DNA from: Streptomyces erythrochromogenes
GTDB taxonomy: Bacteria > Actinomycetota > Actinomycetes > Streptomycetales > Streptomycetaceae
Direction: 5' to 3'
Length of the DNA stretch: 64,000 bases
Assembly (NCBI RefSeq): GCF_036170895.1
Contig: NZ_CP108036.1
Location: forward strand, 8,095,501 to 8,159,500
The stretch's first letter is position 1, and the number at the start of each line of letters is the position of its first letter. Below are positions 56,417 through 64,000 of the stretch, piece by piece. The translations under genes were made by a program, and so were the position numbers. Under the pieces are notes generated by a model, which saw nothing but the letters and a program-made list of their open reading frames with translations, did not search any database and was not told the origin of the DNA.

Positions 56417-56905
56417 TCAGTGCAGGACCAGCGCCCAGGCGAGGAGGCCGAGGGCGATCGTGCACAGCACGGCCCGCCACACGTTGGCGCGTACCCACGG
56501 CCCTTCGAAGGCGCGGCGGACCGCCGGGGGGTCGCCGATGCGGTCGACCGGGCCGGCCTGTTCCAGGGCGTTGTTCAGCGGGATGTTGATCCTGGCCGTC
56601 ACGACCATCGCCGCGAGGTACGCGACGAGTGCGCCGATCAGCGGCCCCAGCGCGTCCCGACCGCCGCTGCCGACGGCGTGGAGCACCACCGCGGCCGCGC
56701 TGAAGACGAGCGCGCCGACGTAACCCAGCAGGAACCAGCCGTTGAGGATCGCCACGTTGATCCGCTGCATGGTCTCGATGACGGTGCGGTCGCCGGCCAC
56801 CCGGAGCCCCGGCATCACGGATACGGAGAAGCCGTAGAAGAGGCCGCTCATCCAGCCGATGGTGATCGTCGCGGCGATCATCGTCGCCAACCGTGCCGTT
56901 TCCAC
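56417..56905 (-). CDS. DUF1772 membrane protein, paralogue of its convergent neighbour
   Basis: A 162-residue four-helix protein with the same landmarks as the opposite gene: GLFYGFSVSVMPGLRVAGD, ARINIPLNNALEQAG and FEGPWVRANVWRAVLC. GTG 56905 has GGGGGAG 7 bases upstream. The two genes are about as long and face each other, suggesting an inverted duplication followed by divergence. Function unknown. Confidence 0.87.
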   Translation of the reverse strand: METARLATMIAATITIGWMSGLFYGFSVSVMPGLRVAGDRTVIETMQRINVAILNGWFLLGYVGALVFSAAAVVLHAVGSGGRDALGPLIGALVAYLAAMVVTARINIPLNNALEQAGPVDRIGDPPAVRRAFEGPWVRANVWRAVLCTIALGLLAWALVLH

Positions 56906-57093
56906 GTGGGGCTCCCCCGGATCGAGAATCAGGTCGAGAACTGGTCTTCGAACGGTCAAGTCCCGCCGATCATAGGGTGCGGGGGACCGGTTCGAGCCCG
57001 CGTAGGCTGGCCCGGCCTTCGCGTCACCTCCCAGCGCCTCGACCTCCCAGCACTCCCAGCACCCCACACCACCGCCGAACGGAGCCGCCCGCC

Positions 57094-58461
57094 ATGCTGA
57101 CCGCCCTCACCGGTGTCCACGGGGACCGCGCGGACGCCGTCACCGTCGCCGGCCGTACCGCCTCCTACGAGGAACTCCTGGCGGCCGCCCGCCAGGTGGC
57201 CGCCGATCTCGCCGCATCGGGGGTCCCCGCGTTCGCGGTGACCGCGACGGCCTCCCTGGAGACGGTGGCCGCCGTGGTCGGCGCGCTGCTCGCCGGCGTG
57301 CCGTGCGTTCCGCTGCCGCCCGACGCGGGTCCGGCCGAGCTCGGCCACATCCTGCGCGACTCCGGGGCCCGCACCATCGAGGTCGACTTCGCCCGCCGCT
57401 CGGACAGGACCCCCGCCCCCGCCGCCGTGCGCACCCCCGACGATCCCGCGCTGATCCTCTACACCTCCGGTACCACCGGCGCCCCCAAGGGCGTGGTCCT
57501 CAGCAGCGCCGCGATCACCGCCGACCTGGACGCCCTCGCCGAGGCCTGGCAGTGGACCGCCGACGACACCCTGGTCCACGGACTCCCGCTGTTCCACGTC
57601 CACGGTCTCGTCCTCGGAGTCCTCGGCGCCCTGCGCACCGGCAGCCGCCTCGTGCACACCGGCCGGCCGACGCCCGAGGCGTACGCGGCCGCGGGCGGGA
57701 GCCTGTACTTCGGCGTGCCGACCGTGTGGTCCCGTATCGCCCGCGAGCCGCACGCCGCTGCCGCCCTGTCGGGGGCCCGGCTCCTGGTGTCGGGCAGTGC
57801 GGCGCTGCCCGCGCCGGTCTTCCGGGACATCGAGGGCGCGAGCGGACACCGCATCGTCGAGCGGTACGGGATGACGGAGACGCTGATCACCGTCAGCGGC
57901 CGGGCCGGCGGCGACCTCCACCCGGGTACCGTCGGCACCCCGCTGCCGGGCATCGCCACCCGCATCGCGGCCGAGGACGGTGCGGAGATCGGCGAACTCC
58001 AGCTGACCGGACCCACCTTGTTCTCCGGCTACCTCGGCCGGCCCGAGGCGACCGCCGCCGCGTACACCGAGGACGGCTGGTTCCGTACGGGCGACATCGC
58101 GGCCGTCGACGAGAAGGACGGCGTCCACCGGATCGTGGGCCGCGCCTCCACCGACATGATCAAGTCGGGCGGCTACCGGATCGGCGCGGGCGAGATCGAG
58201 AACGCCCTCCTGGACCACCCCCGGGTGCGGGAGGCGGCCGTGGTCGGTGTCCCCGACGCGGACCTCGGCCAGCGGATCGTCGCGTTCGTCGTCGCCGAGG
58301 GCGTCACGGGAGCCGAGCTCACCGACTTCGTCGCCGCCCACCTGTCGGTCCACAAACGCCCCCGCGAGGTCCGCTTCGTCGGGGCGATCCCGCGCAACGC
58401 CATGGGCAAGCCCCAGAAGCGCCTGCTCCTGGACCCTCCCGCGCCCGGCGACCGCGCCTGA
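57094..58461 (+). CDS. Malonyl-CoA-synthetase-like acyl-CoA ligase (MatB type)
   Basis: A 455-residue adenylate-forming enzyme that activates a carboxylate with ATP and ligates it to CoA. The P-loop is LILYTSGTTGAPKGVVL. Other segments are WTADDTLVHGLPLFHVHGLV, VERYGMTETLITVSGRAGGD, DGWFRTGDIA and STDMIKSGGYRIGAGEIENA, with the catalytic Lys in PRNAMGKPQKRLL. The order and sequence follow Streptomyces MatB closely, which makes malonyl-CoA and methylmalonyl-CoA. No malonate transporter or decarboxylase gene is adjacent, so the acid used is inferred from similarity. Confidence 0.85.
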   Translation: MLTALTGVHGDRADAVTVAGRTASYEELLAAARQVAADLAASGVPAFAVTATASLETVAAVVGALLAGVPCVPLPPDAGPAELGHILRDSGARTIEVDFARRSDRTPAPAAVRTPDDPALILYTSGTTGAPKGVVLSSAAITADLDALAEAWQWTADDTLVHGLPLFHVHGLVLGVLGALRTGSRLVHTGRPTPEAYAAAGGSLYFGVPTVWSRIAREPHAAAALSGARLLVSGSAALPAPVFRDIEGASGHRIVERYGMTETLITVSGRAGGDLHPGTVGTPLPGIATRIAAEDGAEIGELQLTGPTLFSGYLGRPEATAAAYTEDGWFRTGDIAAVDEKDGVHRIVGRASTDMIKSGGYRIGAGEIENALLDHPRVREAAVVGVPDADLGQRIVAFVVAEGVTGAELTDFVAAHLSVHKRPREVRFVGAIPRNAMGKPQKRLLLDPPAPGDRA

Positions 58462-58755
58462 GCCCCCGTGCCCCGCGGTGCCCCCCGCAGGAGGCGGAGC
58501 CGGCCCCGGCAACGGCCCTCGGCCCGCCGCCTACGTGCGGCGACCCCGCCGGCAGCGGATGCCCCACTCGCCAGTGGGCGAGAAGGTCTCGCCGCTCTTG
58601 GAGCCGGCTCATGGATCGTCGCCGACCGCTTCGGTCACGAGCAGGCTCCGATCCGCAGGCAGAACGGACGTCGGGTCGAAGCAGCGCGCCGGACGCCAGC
58701 CCGGACCTCCGGTCGAACCGCCGAGCGGCGTTCCGGATGCCGGAGATCCGAGAGG

Positions 58756-59348
58756 TCAGATCCGGGTGCGGGTCCACACCGTGCCGCGGGCCTCGTACTC
58801 CAGCATGGCCTCGATGCCGGTCGCCGCGTCGGCGCCGAGTTCGCGGCGCACGAGCCACAGTGCGAGCTCCAGGCCGGAGGTGATGCCTCCGGCCGTCACC
58901 AGATCGCCGTCGTCCACCACGCGCGCGTTCTTCAGCACGCCGCCCTCCCGCTCCAGGTCCGGGCGCGCCGTGTGGTGGGTGGTGCAGGGGCGGCCCCGGG
59001 TCAGCCCGGCGGCCGCCAGCAGCATCACGCCCGTGCACAGCGCGGCGACGGTGAGGCCGCAGCGTGGCGCCGCAACCAGCGCGCGCGGAAGGGTGCCCCG
59101 CCGGATCTCCGCCCACACCCCGGGGTTCTCGCGGCGGGCGTAGCCGCCGCCCGGTACGACGACGACGTCGGCCTCCTGCGGGGCCCAGCCGTGTTCGACG
59201 CCGACCCGCGTCCCGTACGACGCCCGCACGAAGCGGGGGCGGGAGGTGGTGACGTACCGGACCTCGACCGCCCGGTCCGTGGGGTCGGGACGGCGGCCGA
59301 CCGGTGTCCCGCGTCTCCCACAGGGGGTCGAAGGGACCGACGCCCGAG
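58756..59348 (-). pseudogene. DJ-1/PfpI-family gene with 5' frameshift
   Basis: The larger part is in one frame: VEVRYVTTSRPRFVRASYGT, ADVVVVPGGGYARRENP and the nucleophile loop VAALCTGVMLLAAAGLTRGR with the family Cys, then TAGGITSGLELALWLVRREL. The N-terminal strand-helix is absent from this frame. The expected glutamate-loop region appears one frame away as GVGPFDPLWETRDTGRP (about 59348-59298). So the 5' end is frameshifted and possibly truncated. A 206-residue ORF from GTG 59376 exists but would begin with unrelated sequence. The 294 bases between its end and the acyl-CoA ligase gene hold no gene I can support. Confidence 0.65.
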
Positions 59349-59385
59349 TTCCCCGCGCACCGTGTGGTGCGCCCACAACCCCGTG

Positions 59386-59408
59386 CGCCGATCGGCGGCC
59401 GATCGGCC
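59386..59408. repeat. Two overlapping GATCGG palindromes
   Basis: CGCCGATCGGCG (59386-59397) overlaps GGCCGATCGGCC (59397-59408) by one base. It lies upstream of the broken DJ-1 gene and the divergent esterase. Confidence 0.7.
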
Positions 59409-59466
59409 CCGGACGTCAGACAGTTGACGGGTGATGTACCGGGCGGCGGCCGTGAGGATGGTCGTC

Positions 59467-60366
59467 ATGGATCCCGAACTCGAAGCCTTCGTCCCCTTCC
59501 TCCCCGAGACCGACTGGGCCGACCCGGCCGCCGCCCGCAAGATCTACGCCGGGCTGGCCGCCTCGCGCCCCGCCCCGGACCTCGCCGGCCTGGAGATCGA
59601 GGACCGCACGGTCCCCGGTGAACCCGCCGTGCCCGTACGGATCTACCGCCCGCACCGCGCCCGTGGCGGCGCCGTCGTATGGCTCCGCGGCGGCGGGCTC
59701 ATCATGGGCGACCTGGAGACCGAGCACCCGTGGGCCGCCCGGATCGCCGACAGCACGGACGCGGTGGTGATCTCGGTCGACTACCGCGCGGCTCCCGAGC
59801 ACCGCTTCCCGGCCGCCCTGGACGACGCGTACGCCGTATTGGCCTGGACGGCCGAGCACGCCGCCGAGCTCGGCATCGACCCCGAACGGATCGCGGTCGC
59901 AGGGCACAGCGCCGGCGCCGGGCTCGCGGCCGCGGCGGCCCTGCGGGCGCGCGACGAGCAGGGGCCGCCGATCCGCTTCCAGCTGCTCAACGAGGCCGGC
60001 CTCGACGACCGTCAGGAGACCTGGTCGGCCCGGCACTTCACCGACACCCCCTGGCTGGACCGCGGCAAGATCGCCCAGGCGTGGCGGCACTACCTCGGCC
60101 CGCGGCCCGCCACCCCGTACGCCGCCCCGGCCCGGGCCGCCGACCTGTCCGGCCTGCCGCCCGCCTACATCGCCACCTCGGAGTTCGACCCGAACCGCGA
60201 CGACGGCATCGCCTACGCGCTGCGGCTGCTCCAGGCCGGCGTACCGGTGGAACTGCACCAGTACCCCGGAACCTTCCACGGCTCGCAGGCGATCCTCTCC
60301 GCGGCCGTGTCCCAGCGCCAGAATGCCGACCTCACCGCGGCCCTGCGCCGCGCGCTCGCCGAGTGA
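59467..60366 (+). CDS. Alpha/beta hydrolase, HSL-type esterase/lipase
   Basis: A 299-residue cytosolic esterase of the hormone-sensitive-lipase family. The nucleophile elbow is GHSAGAG (usually GDSAGG) near residue 157, with VVISVDYRAAPEHRFPAALD before it. The acid is probably in TSEFDPNRDDG and the His in YPGTFHGSQ. The oxyanion motif reads Arg-Gly-Gly-Gly (WLRGGGLIMGD), where the family has His-Gly-Gly-Gly. ATG 59467 fits the family N-terminus; ATG 59458 is in frame. A serine hydrolase gene follows 32 bases later. Confidence 0.87.
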   Translation: MDPELEAFVPFLPETDWADPAAARKIYAGLAASRPAPDLAGLEIEDRTVPGEPAVPVRIYRPHRARGGAVVWLRGGGLIMGDLETEHPWAARIADSTDAVVISVDYRAAPEHRFPAALDDAYAVLAWTAEHAAELGIDPERIAVAGHSAGAGLAAAAALRARDEQGPPIRFQLLNEAGLDDRQETWSARHFTDTPWLDRGKIAQAWRHYLGPRPATPYAAPARAADLSGLPPAYIATSEFDPNRDDGIAYALRLLQAGVPVELHQYPGTFHGSQAILSAAVSQRQNADLTAALRRALAE

Positions 60367-60398
60367 GCACCCGCATCGATCACGAAGGGACGGACACC

Positions 60399-61628
60399 AT
60401 GAAGATCCGAACGGCACTGTGCGCGACCCTGGCCGTACTGACCGCCTGCGCGGGCACGCTGGCCGCAGCCCCCACCCCCTCGACCGGCCCCGACCGGGCG
60501 GCGCTGAAGTCCGCCATGGAAGGGGTCCGGCAGGCAGGGGTGCCGGGACTGTACGCAGAAGTACGCGCCTCCGGCGGCGGCGTCTTCGGCGGGGACACGG
60601 GCCGGACCTGGCGCGGCGCCTCCGGGGTCGCCGATCTCGACACCGGCCGCCCCGTACGGCCCGACATGCGCCACCGCGTCGGCAGCGTCACCAAGACCTT
60701 CACCGCCGTCGCCGTCATGCAGCAGGCCGAACAGGGCCGGATCCGGCTCGACGCCCCGATCGGCGACTACCTGCCGGCCCTCGTGCCGGGAGAGCGCGGC
60801 AGGAAGATCACAGTCCGGATGCTGCTCAACAACACCAGCGGCATTCCGGATTACATCCCCTACGCGTTCCCGTCCCTCCAGACGTTCCCCTCGCCTTCTT
60901 CGGCCAAGAGCCTCGACGACAACCGGTTCAGGCAGTTCCGCCCGGCCGAGCTCATCGCGCTCGGACTCGCGGCCCCTCCCGCCGGCGAACCGGGAGCCGC
61001 CACCGGGGTCTACTCCAACACCAACTACCTCCTCCTCGGCCAACTCCTCGAACACGCGACCGGAACCACGGCCGAGGAGTACATCACCCACCACGTCATC
61101 GAACGCGCCGGGCTACGGAACACCGAGTTCCCGTCCGGGACGCGCATCGACGGACCGCACTCACGGATGTACGAAGCCCTCTACGGCGTGCTCGACCCGC
61201 CGCGCGACTACAGCGTCTACGACATGTCCTGGACGGGCACGGGAGCCGCCCTCGTATCGACCATGGAGGACCTCAACCGCTTCTACGCCAAGCTGCTCGA
61301 CGGCAGGCTCGTCAACCAGCGGTCGCTGGCGGAGATGCAGCGCACGATCCCGGTCCGCGCCCTGGACGGATCGACCATCCAGTACGGCCTCGGCCTGCAC
61401 AAGGTCACCGTCCCGGGCTGCGGCACCTTCTGGGGCCACGACGGCACGGTGTGGGGAGCGCGGACGATGTCCCTGACCCGGGCCGACGGCAAGCGCCAGA
61501 TGTCCGTGGGCGTCAATCTGGAGAGGTGGAACAGGCCGGACTCTTCCGGCCGGCCGCAACACCACCCCATCGACGACGCACTCTCGACGCTGTACCGGAC
61601 GGCGATGTGCGCCGCCACCCCGGAATGA
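60399..61628 (+). CDS. Exported serine hydrolase, beta-lactamase / D-Ala-D-Ala-carboxypeptidase fold
   Basis: A 409-residue exported enzyme. The signal peptide ends near GTLAAA. The Ser-x-x-Lys motif is RVGSVTKTF near residue 97, the Tyr-x-Asn motif GVYSNTNYLLLG near residue 206 and the third motif FWGHDGTVWG near residue 348 (His-x-Gly class). This class-C-like fold covers D-amino-acid peptidases, esterases and beta-lactamases; the substrate cannot be told. AAGGGA precedes the ATG. It probably forms a two-gene unit with the esterase. Confidence 0.9.
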   Translation: MKIRTALCATLAVLTACAGTLAAAPTPSTGPDRAALKSAMEGVRQAGVPGLYAEVRASGGGVFGGDTGRTWRGASGVADLDTGRPVRPDMRHRVGSVTKTFTAVAVMQQAEQGRIRLDAPIGDYLPALVPGERGRKITVRMLLNNTSGIPDYIPYAFPSLQTFPSPSSAKSLDDNRFRQFRPAELIALGLAAPPAGEPGAATGVYSNTNYLLLGQLLEHATGTTAEEYITHHVIERAGLRNTEFPSGTRIDGPHSRMYEALYGVLDPPRDYSVYDMSWTGTGAALVSTMEDLNRFYAKLLDGRLVNQRSLAEMQRTIPVRALDGSTIQYGLGLHKVTVPGCGTFWGHDGTVWGARTMSLTRADGKRQMSVGVNLERWNRPDSSGRPQHHPIDDALSTLYRTAMCAATPE

Positions 61629-61822
61629 CCATGACCGCACACACGAACAGGTCGAGCCCGCGACCGGCCGGGTGACCCCGGCCGGTCCGACGGCCGCGTA
61701 CGGCGCCGCCGGGCACGCTCGCGGGCGAGGATGCACGAGCTCGTTCCTCTCGGCAGCGAGCCGACGCCGATACCCGCCGACCGCGCCGGCCGCCGACGCG
61801 GGGGAGAGGGAGGAGACCCACG

Positions 61823-62380
61823 ATGCCGTCGCAGGGAACCGCCAAGCAGCCCACGACCGAACTCGACGCCCGCTACAGCTCCGCGCTCAACCCGCGCCCG
61901 GGTGCCTCCGACGTCACCGCCACCGACTGGTCCGAGGCCGAGCGGCAGCTGGGCGCCGCCGAGATCTTCTGGCTGTCCACGGTACGGCCCGACGGCCGCC
62001 TCCACGTCACCCCCGTGATCGCCGCCTGGCACGACGGGGTCATGTACTTCTCCACCGGACCGGAGGAGCAGAAGGCGAAGAACCTGGCGCACGACGGCCA
62101 CTGCGCGCTGACCACCGGGGGGAACTCGCTCACCGAAGGCCTGGACCTCGTGGTCGAGGGCAGGGCGCAGCAGATCTCGGATCCTGCCCGGCTGGAGGAG
62201 GTGATCACGGCGTACGAGACGAAGTACGGTGCGCACATCACCTCCCCCGAGGGCACCTTCCACGGCATCGACGACGCGTTCCGGCAGGGAACCGCGGTGG
62301 TGTTCGCGGTGGCCCCGACCACGGCGTACGGGTTCGGCCGCGACGGCGGCGTCTACAGCCACACCCGGTGGACCTTCTGA
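61823..62380 (+). CDS. Pyridoxamine-5'-phosphate-oxidase-fold protein, probably F420- or FMN-dependent
   Basis: A 185-residue split-barrel flavoprotein. Visible segments are IFWLSTVRPDGRLHVTPVIA, MYFSTGPEEQKAKNLAHDGH and LVVEGRAQQI, with the C-terminal TAYGFGRDGGVYSHTRWTF. In actinomycetes many such proteins use the deazaflavin F420 to reduce small molecules. GGAGG precedes the ATG. It ends 18 bases before the convergent sigma-factor gene. Confidence 0.88.
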   Translation: MPSQGTAKQPTTELDARYSSALNPRPGASDVTATDWSEAERQLGAAEIFWLSTVRPDGRLHVTPVIAAWHDGVMYFSTGPEEQKAKNLAHDGHCALTTGGNSLTEGLDLVVEGRAQQISDPARLEEVITAYETKYGAHITSPEGTFHGIDDAFRQGTAVVFAVAPTTAYGFGRDGGVYSHTRWTF

Positions 62381-62398
62381 GCAAGCCCACCCCTCGAC

Positions 62399-63556
62399 TC
62401 ACCCGGACGGGCCGGCGTTCAGCCGGGCGTTGATCCGGGCGGCCTGACGCGTCAGATGGTCGCGTTCGGCGAGGTTCGGAGCCTTCAGGGCCGCTTCCGC
62501 GTACAGCCGCGCCGCCGTCGCCGGGTCACCGTCGCGCTCGTGGAGGTACGCAGCCACCGCGGTGTGGCGGGGCAGCGTGCCGTCCACCGCCGCGAGCGCC
62601 GCCAGGCCGGCCCGCGGCCCGTCGGCCTCGCCGACGGCCACCGCGCGGTTGAGCCGTACGACCGGGCTGTCGGTCAGGCGTGCGAGCTCGTCGTACCACT
62701 CGACGATCTGCGGCCAGTCGGTCTCCCCGGCGGTGGGCGCGTCCGCATGGAGCGCCGCGATGGCGGCCTGGGCCTGGAACTCACCCAGCCGGTCGCGGGC
62801 CAGCGCCCCCTGCAGCACCGCGACGCCCTCGGCGATCATCCTCGTGTCCCACCGGCCCCGGTCCTGCCCGGCGAGCGGCACCAGGCCGCCGTCGGCCGCG
62901 GTGCGAGCGGCCCGCCGGGCATGGTGGAGCAGCATGAGCGCGAGCAGCCCCGCCACCTCGGGATGGTCCACGCGGGCCGCCAGCTGCCGGGTGAGCCGGA
63001 TGGCCTCCGCAGCGAGGTCGACGTCGCCGGAGTAGCCCTCGTTGAACACCAGGTACAGGACGCGCAGCACGGTGGCGACGTCACCGGGCTGGTCGAACCG
63101 CACTCCGGAGACGGTGCGCTTGGCCCGGCTGATCCGCTGCGCCATGGTCGCCTCGGGCACCAGATAAGCCTGGGCGATCTGGCGGGTGCTGAGCCCGCCG
63201 ACGGCCCGCAGCGTGAGCGCGACCGCGGACGACGGCGTCAGCGACGGGTGCGCGCACAGGAAGTAGAGCTGGAGCGTGTCGTCCGCCGCGGGTGCGGGGC
63301 CGGGCGTCGGCTCCCGGTCGACGAGGTCCTCCCGCCGGCGGCGGGAGGCGTCCGCCCGGGTCGCGTCGAGGAACCGGCGCCACGCCACGGTGACCAGCCA
63401 GCCCTTCGCGTCCCGCGGCGGGTCGTCGGGCCAGACGCGGACCGCCTCGACCAGCGCGTCCTGGACGGCGGCGCCGGCCGCCGCGAAATCGGCTCCGCGG
63501 CGGACGAGGACGGCGAGCACGCCGGGCGTGAGGCTCCGCAGGAGGACCTCGTTCAT
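62399..63556 (-). CDS. ECF42-type RNA polymerase sigma factor with C-terminal extension (DUF6596)
   Basis: A 385-residue sigma factor, about twice the usual ECF length. Region 2 is short and includes KGWLVTVAWRRFLDATRADA. Region 4 includes RAVGGLSTRQIAQAYLVPEA and TMAQRISRAKRTV. The C-terminal 200 residues (VLRVLYLVFNEGYSGDVDLA onward) form the TPR-like DUF6596 domain needed for activity in this group. Such factors lack an anti-sigma protein and are encoded beside YciI (DGPF) proteins, as here. It starts 7 bases after the YciI stop. Confidence 0.93.
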   Translation of the reverse strand: MNEVLLRSLTPGVLAVLVRRGADFAAAGAAVQDALVEAVRVWPDDPPRDAKGWLVTVAWRRFLDATRADASRRRREDLVDREPTPGPAPAADDTLQLYFLCAHPSLTPSSAVALTLRAVGGLSTRQIAQAYLVPEATMAQRISRAKRTVSGVRFDQPGDVATVLRVLYLVFNEGYSGDVDLAAEAIRLTRQLAARVDHPEVAGLLALMLLHHARRAARTAADGGLVPLAGQDRGRWDTRMIAEGVAVLQGALARDRLGEFQAQAAIAALHADAPTAGETDWPQIVEWYDELARLTDSPVVRLNRAVAVGEADGPRAGLAALAAVDGTLPRHTAVAAYLHERDGDPATAARLYAEAALKAPNLAERDHLTRQAARINARLNAGPSG

Positions 63557-63563
63557 CCCGGGG

Positions 63564-63971
63564 TCACTCCGTGATGGTGGGCGGCGCGGACAGGAACGGG
63601 CGCACCTCGAGCCACTCGTGGATCGGCTTCCCGCCCGCCCCCGGAGCGGCCGACAGCTCCCCGGCCAGCTCTACGGCGCGCTCGTAGCCGTCGACGTCGA
63701 TCACCATCCAGCCGGCGATCAGGTCCTTGGTCTCGGCGAACGGCCCGTCGGTGACAGGCGGCCGCCCCTCACCGTCGTACCGGACCCACGCCCCCTCGGG
63801 CGCCAGCGCCTGTCCGTCGACGAACTCGCCGGTCTTCTCGAGCCGCGCCGCGAAGTCGTTCATGTACTGCACGTGGTCGGAGATCTCGTCCTGCGTCCAC
63901 CGGTCCATGGGCACGTCGTTGACCGCAGCGGGGGCGCCTCGGTAGTGCTTGAGCAGCAGGTACTTCGCCAT
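63564..63971 (-). CDS. YciI (DGPF-motif) protein, partner of the ECF42 sigma factor
   Basis: A 135-residue protein of the YciI-like fold. The DGPF motif is visible in PPVTDGPFAETKDLIAGWMV. Proteins of this type are nearly always encoded beside ECF42 sigma factors and may be their targets rather than regulators. AGGAGATG precedes the ATG. It is the first gene of the two-gene operon with the sigma factor and ends close to the window edge. Confidence 0.93.
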   Translation of the reverse strand: MAKYLLLKHYRGAPAAVNDVPMDRWTQDEISDHVQYMNDFAARLEKTGEFVDGQALAPEGAWVRYDGEGRPPVTDGPFAETKDLIAGWMVIDVDGYERAVELAGELSAAPGAGGKPIHEWLEVRPFLSAPPTITE

Positions 63972-64000
63972 GGTGCATCTCCTCGGTGCTGGTGCGACCC

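Noticed and set aside
56970..57010. GGTTCGAGCCCGCG resembling a tRNA T-arm
   Set aside because: No acceptor, D or anticodon arms fit around it.
10144..58461. P450, FAD monooxygenase and MatB-like ligase as parts of a biosynthetic gene cluster
   Set aside because: They are 9 to 47 kb apart, with no PKS, NRPS, terpene or RiPP core enzyme anywhere in the window.
58462..58755. Coding frame reading GREGLAALGAGSWIVADRFG downstream of the acyl-CoA ligase
   Set aside because: Short, no start or ribosome site, no family match that I can name.
1..64000. CRISPR array or integrated element
   Set aside because: No regularly spaced repeats, cas genes, integrase, transposase or terminal inverted repeats seen; the repeats found are short intragenic or regulatory.

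Overview
The window is high-GC DNA with the codon bias, overlapping GTGA/ATGA starts, leaderless starts and gene repertoire of a Streptomyces-type actinomycete chromosome. The genes include an ECF sigma factor with a zf-HC2 anti-sigma protein, SpoIIE phosphatases with PAS domains, a class E-type sortase, CsbD and DUF6131 small proteins, and an ECF42/YciI pair. I saw no rRNA, tRNA, CRISPR array, integrase or insertion sequence.

Layout. 0-2.2 kb: 3' part of a glycerol facilitator and glycerol kinase. 2.2-4 kb: an ABC-F ribosome-protection-type ATPase behind a promoter/dyad and a 7-codon leaderless leader ORF. 4.2-10 kb: lipoprotein sortase, PAS-GAF-SpoIIE phosphatase, secreted protein, acetyltransferase and an unrecognised protein. 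10.1-11.4 kb: cytochrome P450. 11.4-15.8 kb: a translationally coupled ECF sigma / anti-sigma / ABC ATPase / two membrane-protein operon. 15.7-24.2 kb: two DUF4132-type proteins, a zinc-ribbon-like protein, an FAD monooxygenase and a protein ending in a barstar domain. Both DUF4132 genes have a promoter of the RecA-independent DNA-damage (PafBC / RecA-NDp) type. 24.4-28.4 kb: second SpoIIE phosphatase, then an ABC exporter divergent from a TetR regulator across a perfect 22-bp palindrome.

28.4-39.9 kb mixes intact genes with several decayed ones: an S1-domain remnant, an amino-acid-permease/aldo-keto-reductase chimera, a sulfatase with internal deletions joined to an NPCBM fragment, and a formylglycine-generating enzyme with internal deletions. 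Intact genes here include a polysaccharide deacetylase, a DUF2809 protein, and a sulfonate-type ABC transporter with an arylsulfotransferase divergent from an XRE-cupin regulator.

38-45.3 kb looks like a sulfur-acquisition regulon. It has a thioredoxin-fold GST-like protein and a second sulfonate ABC system, each preceded by a short leader peptide with an Arg-Arg-His-Ile-Asp-Leu core. It also has an Rrf2 regulator without cysteines and an SfnB-type flavin oxidoreductase. Three promoters share a CCTAYC-N5-GRTAGG-like dyad: two good copies and one degenerate.

45.4-64 kb is ordinary chromosome: amidohydrolase, YihY-like membrane protein, CsbD and DUF6131 small proteins, THUMP-like methyltransferase, a two-component system, an MFS exporter, two tail-to-tail DUF1772 proteins, a MatB-like acyl-CoA synthetase, a broken DJ-1/PfpI gene, an esterase, a serine hydrolase, a flavin/F420-type oxidase and the YciI/ECF42 pair. 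The most promising undescribed features are the proposed sulfur regulon with paired leader peptides, the DNA-damage promoters on the DUF4132/barstar neighbourhood, and the ABC-F leader ORF.
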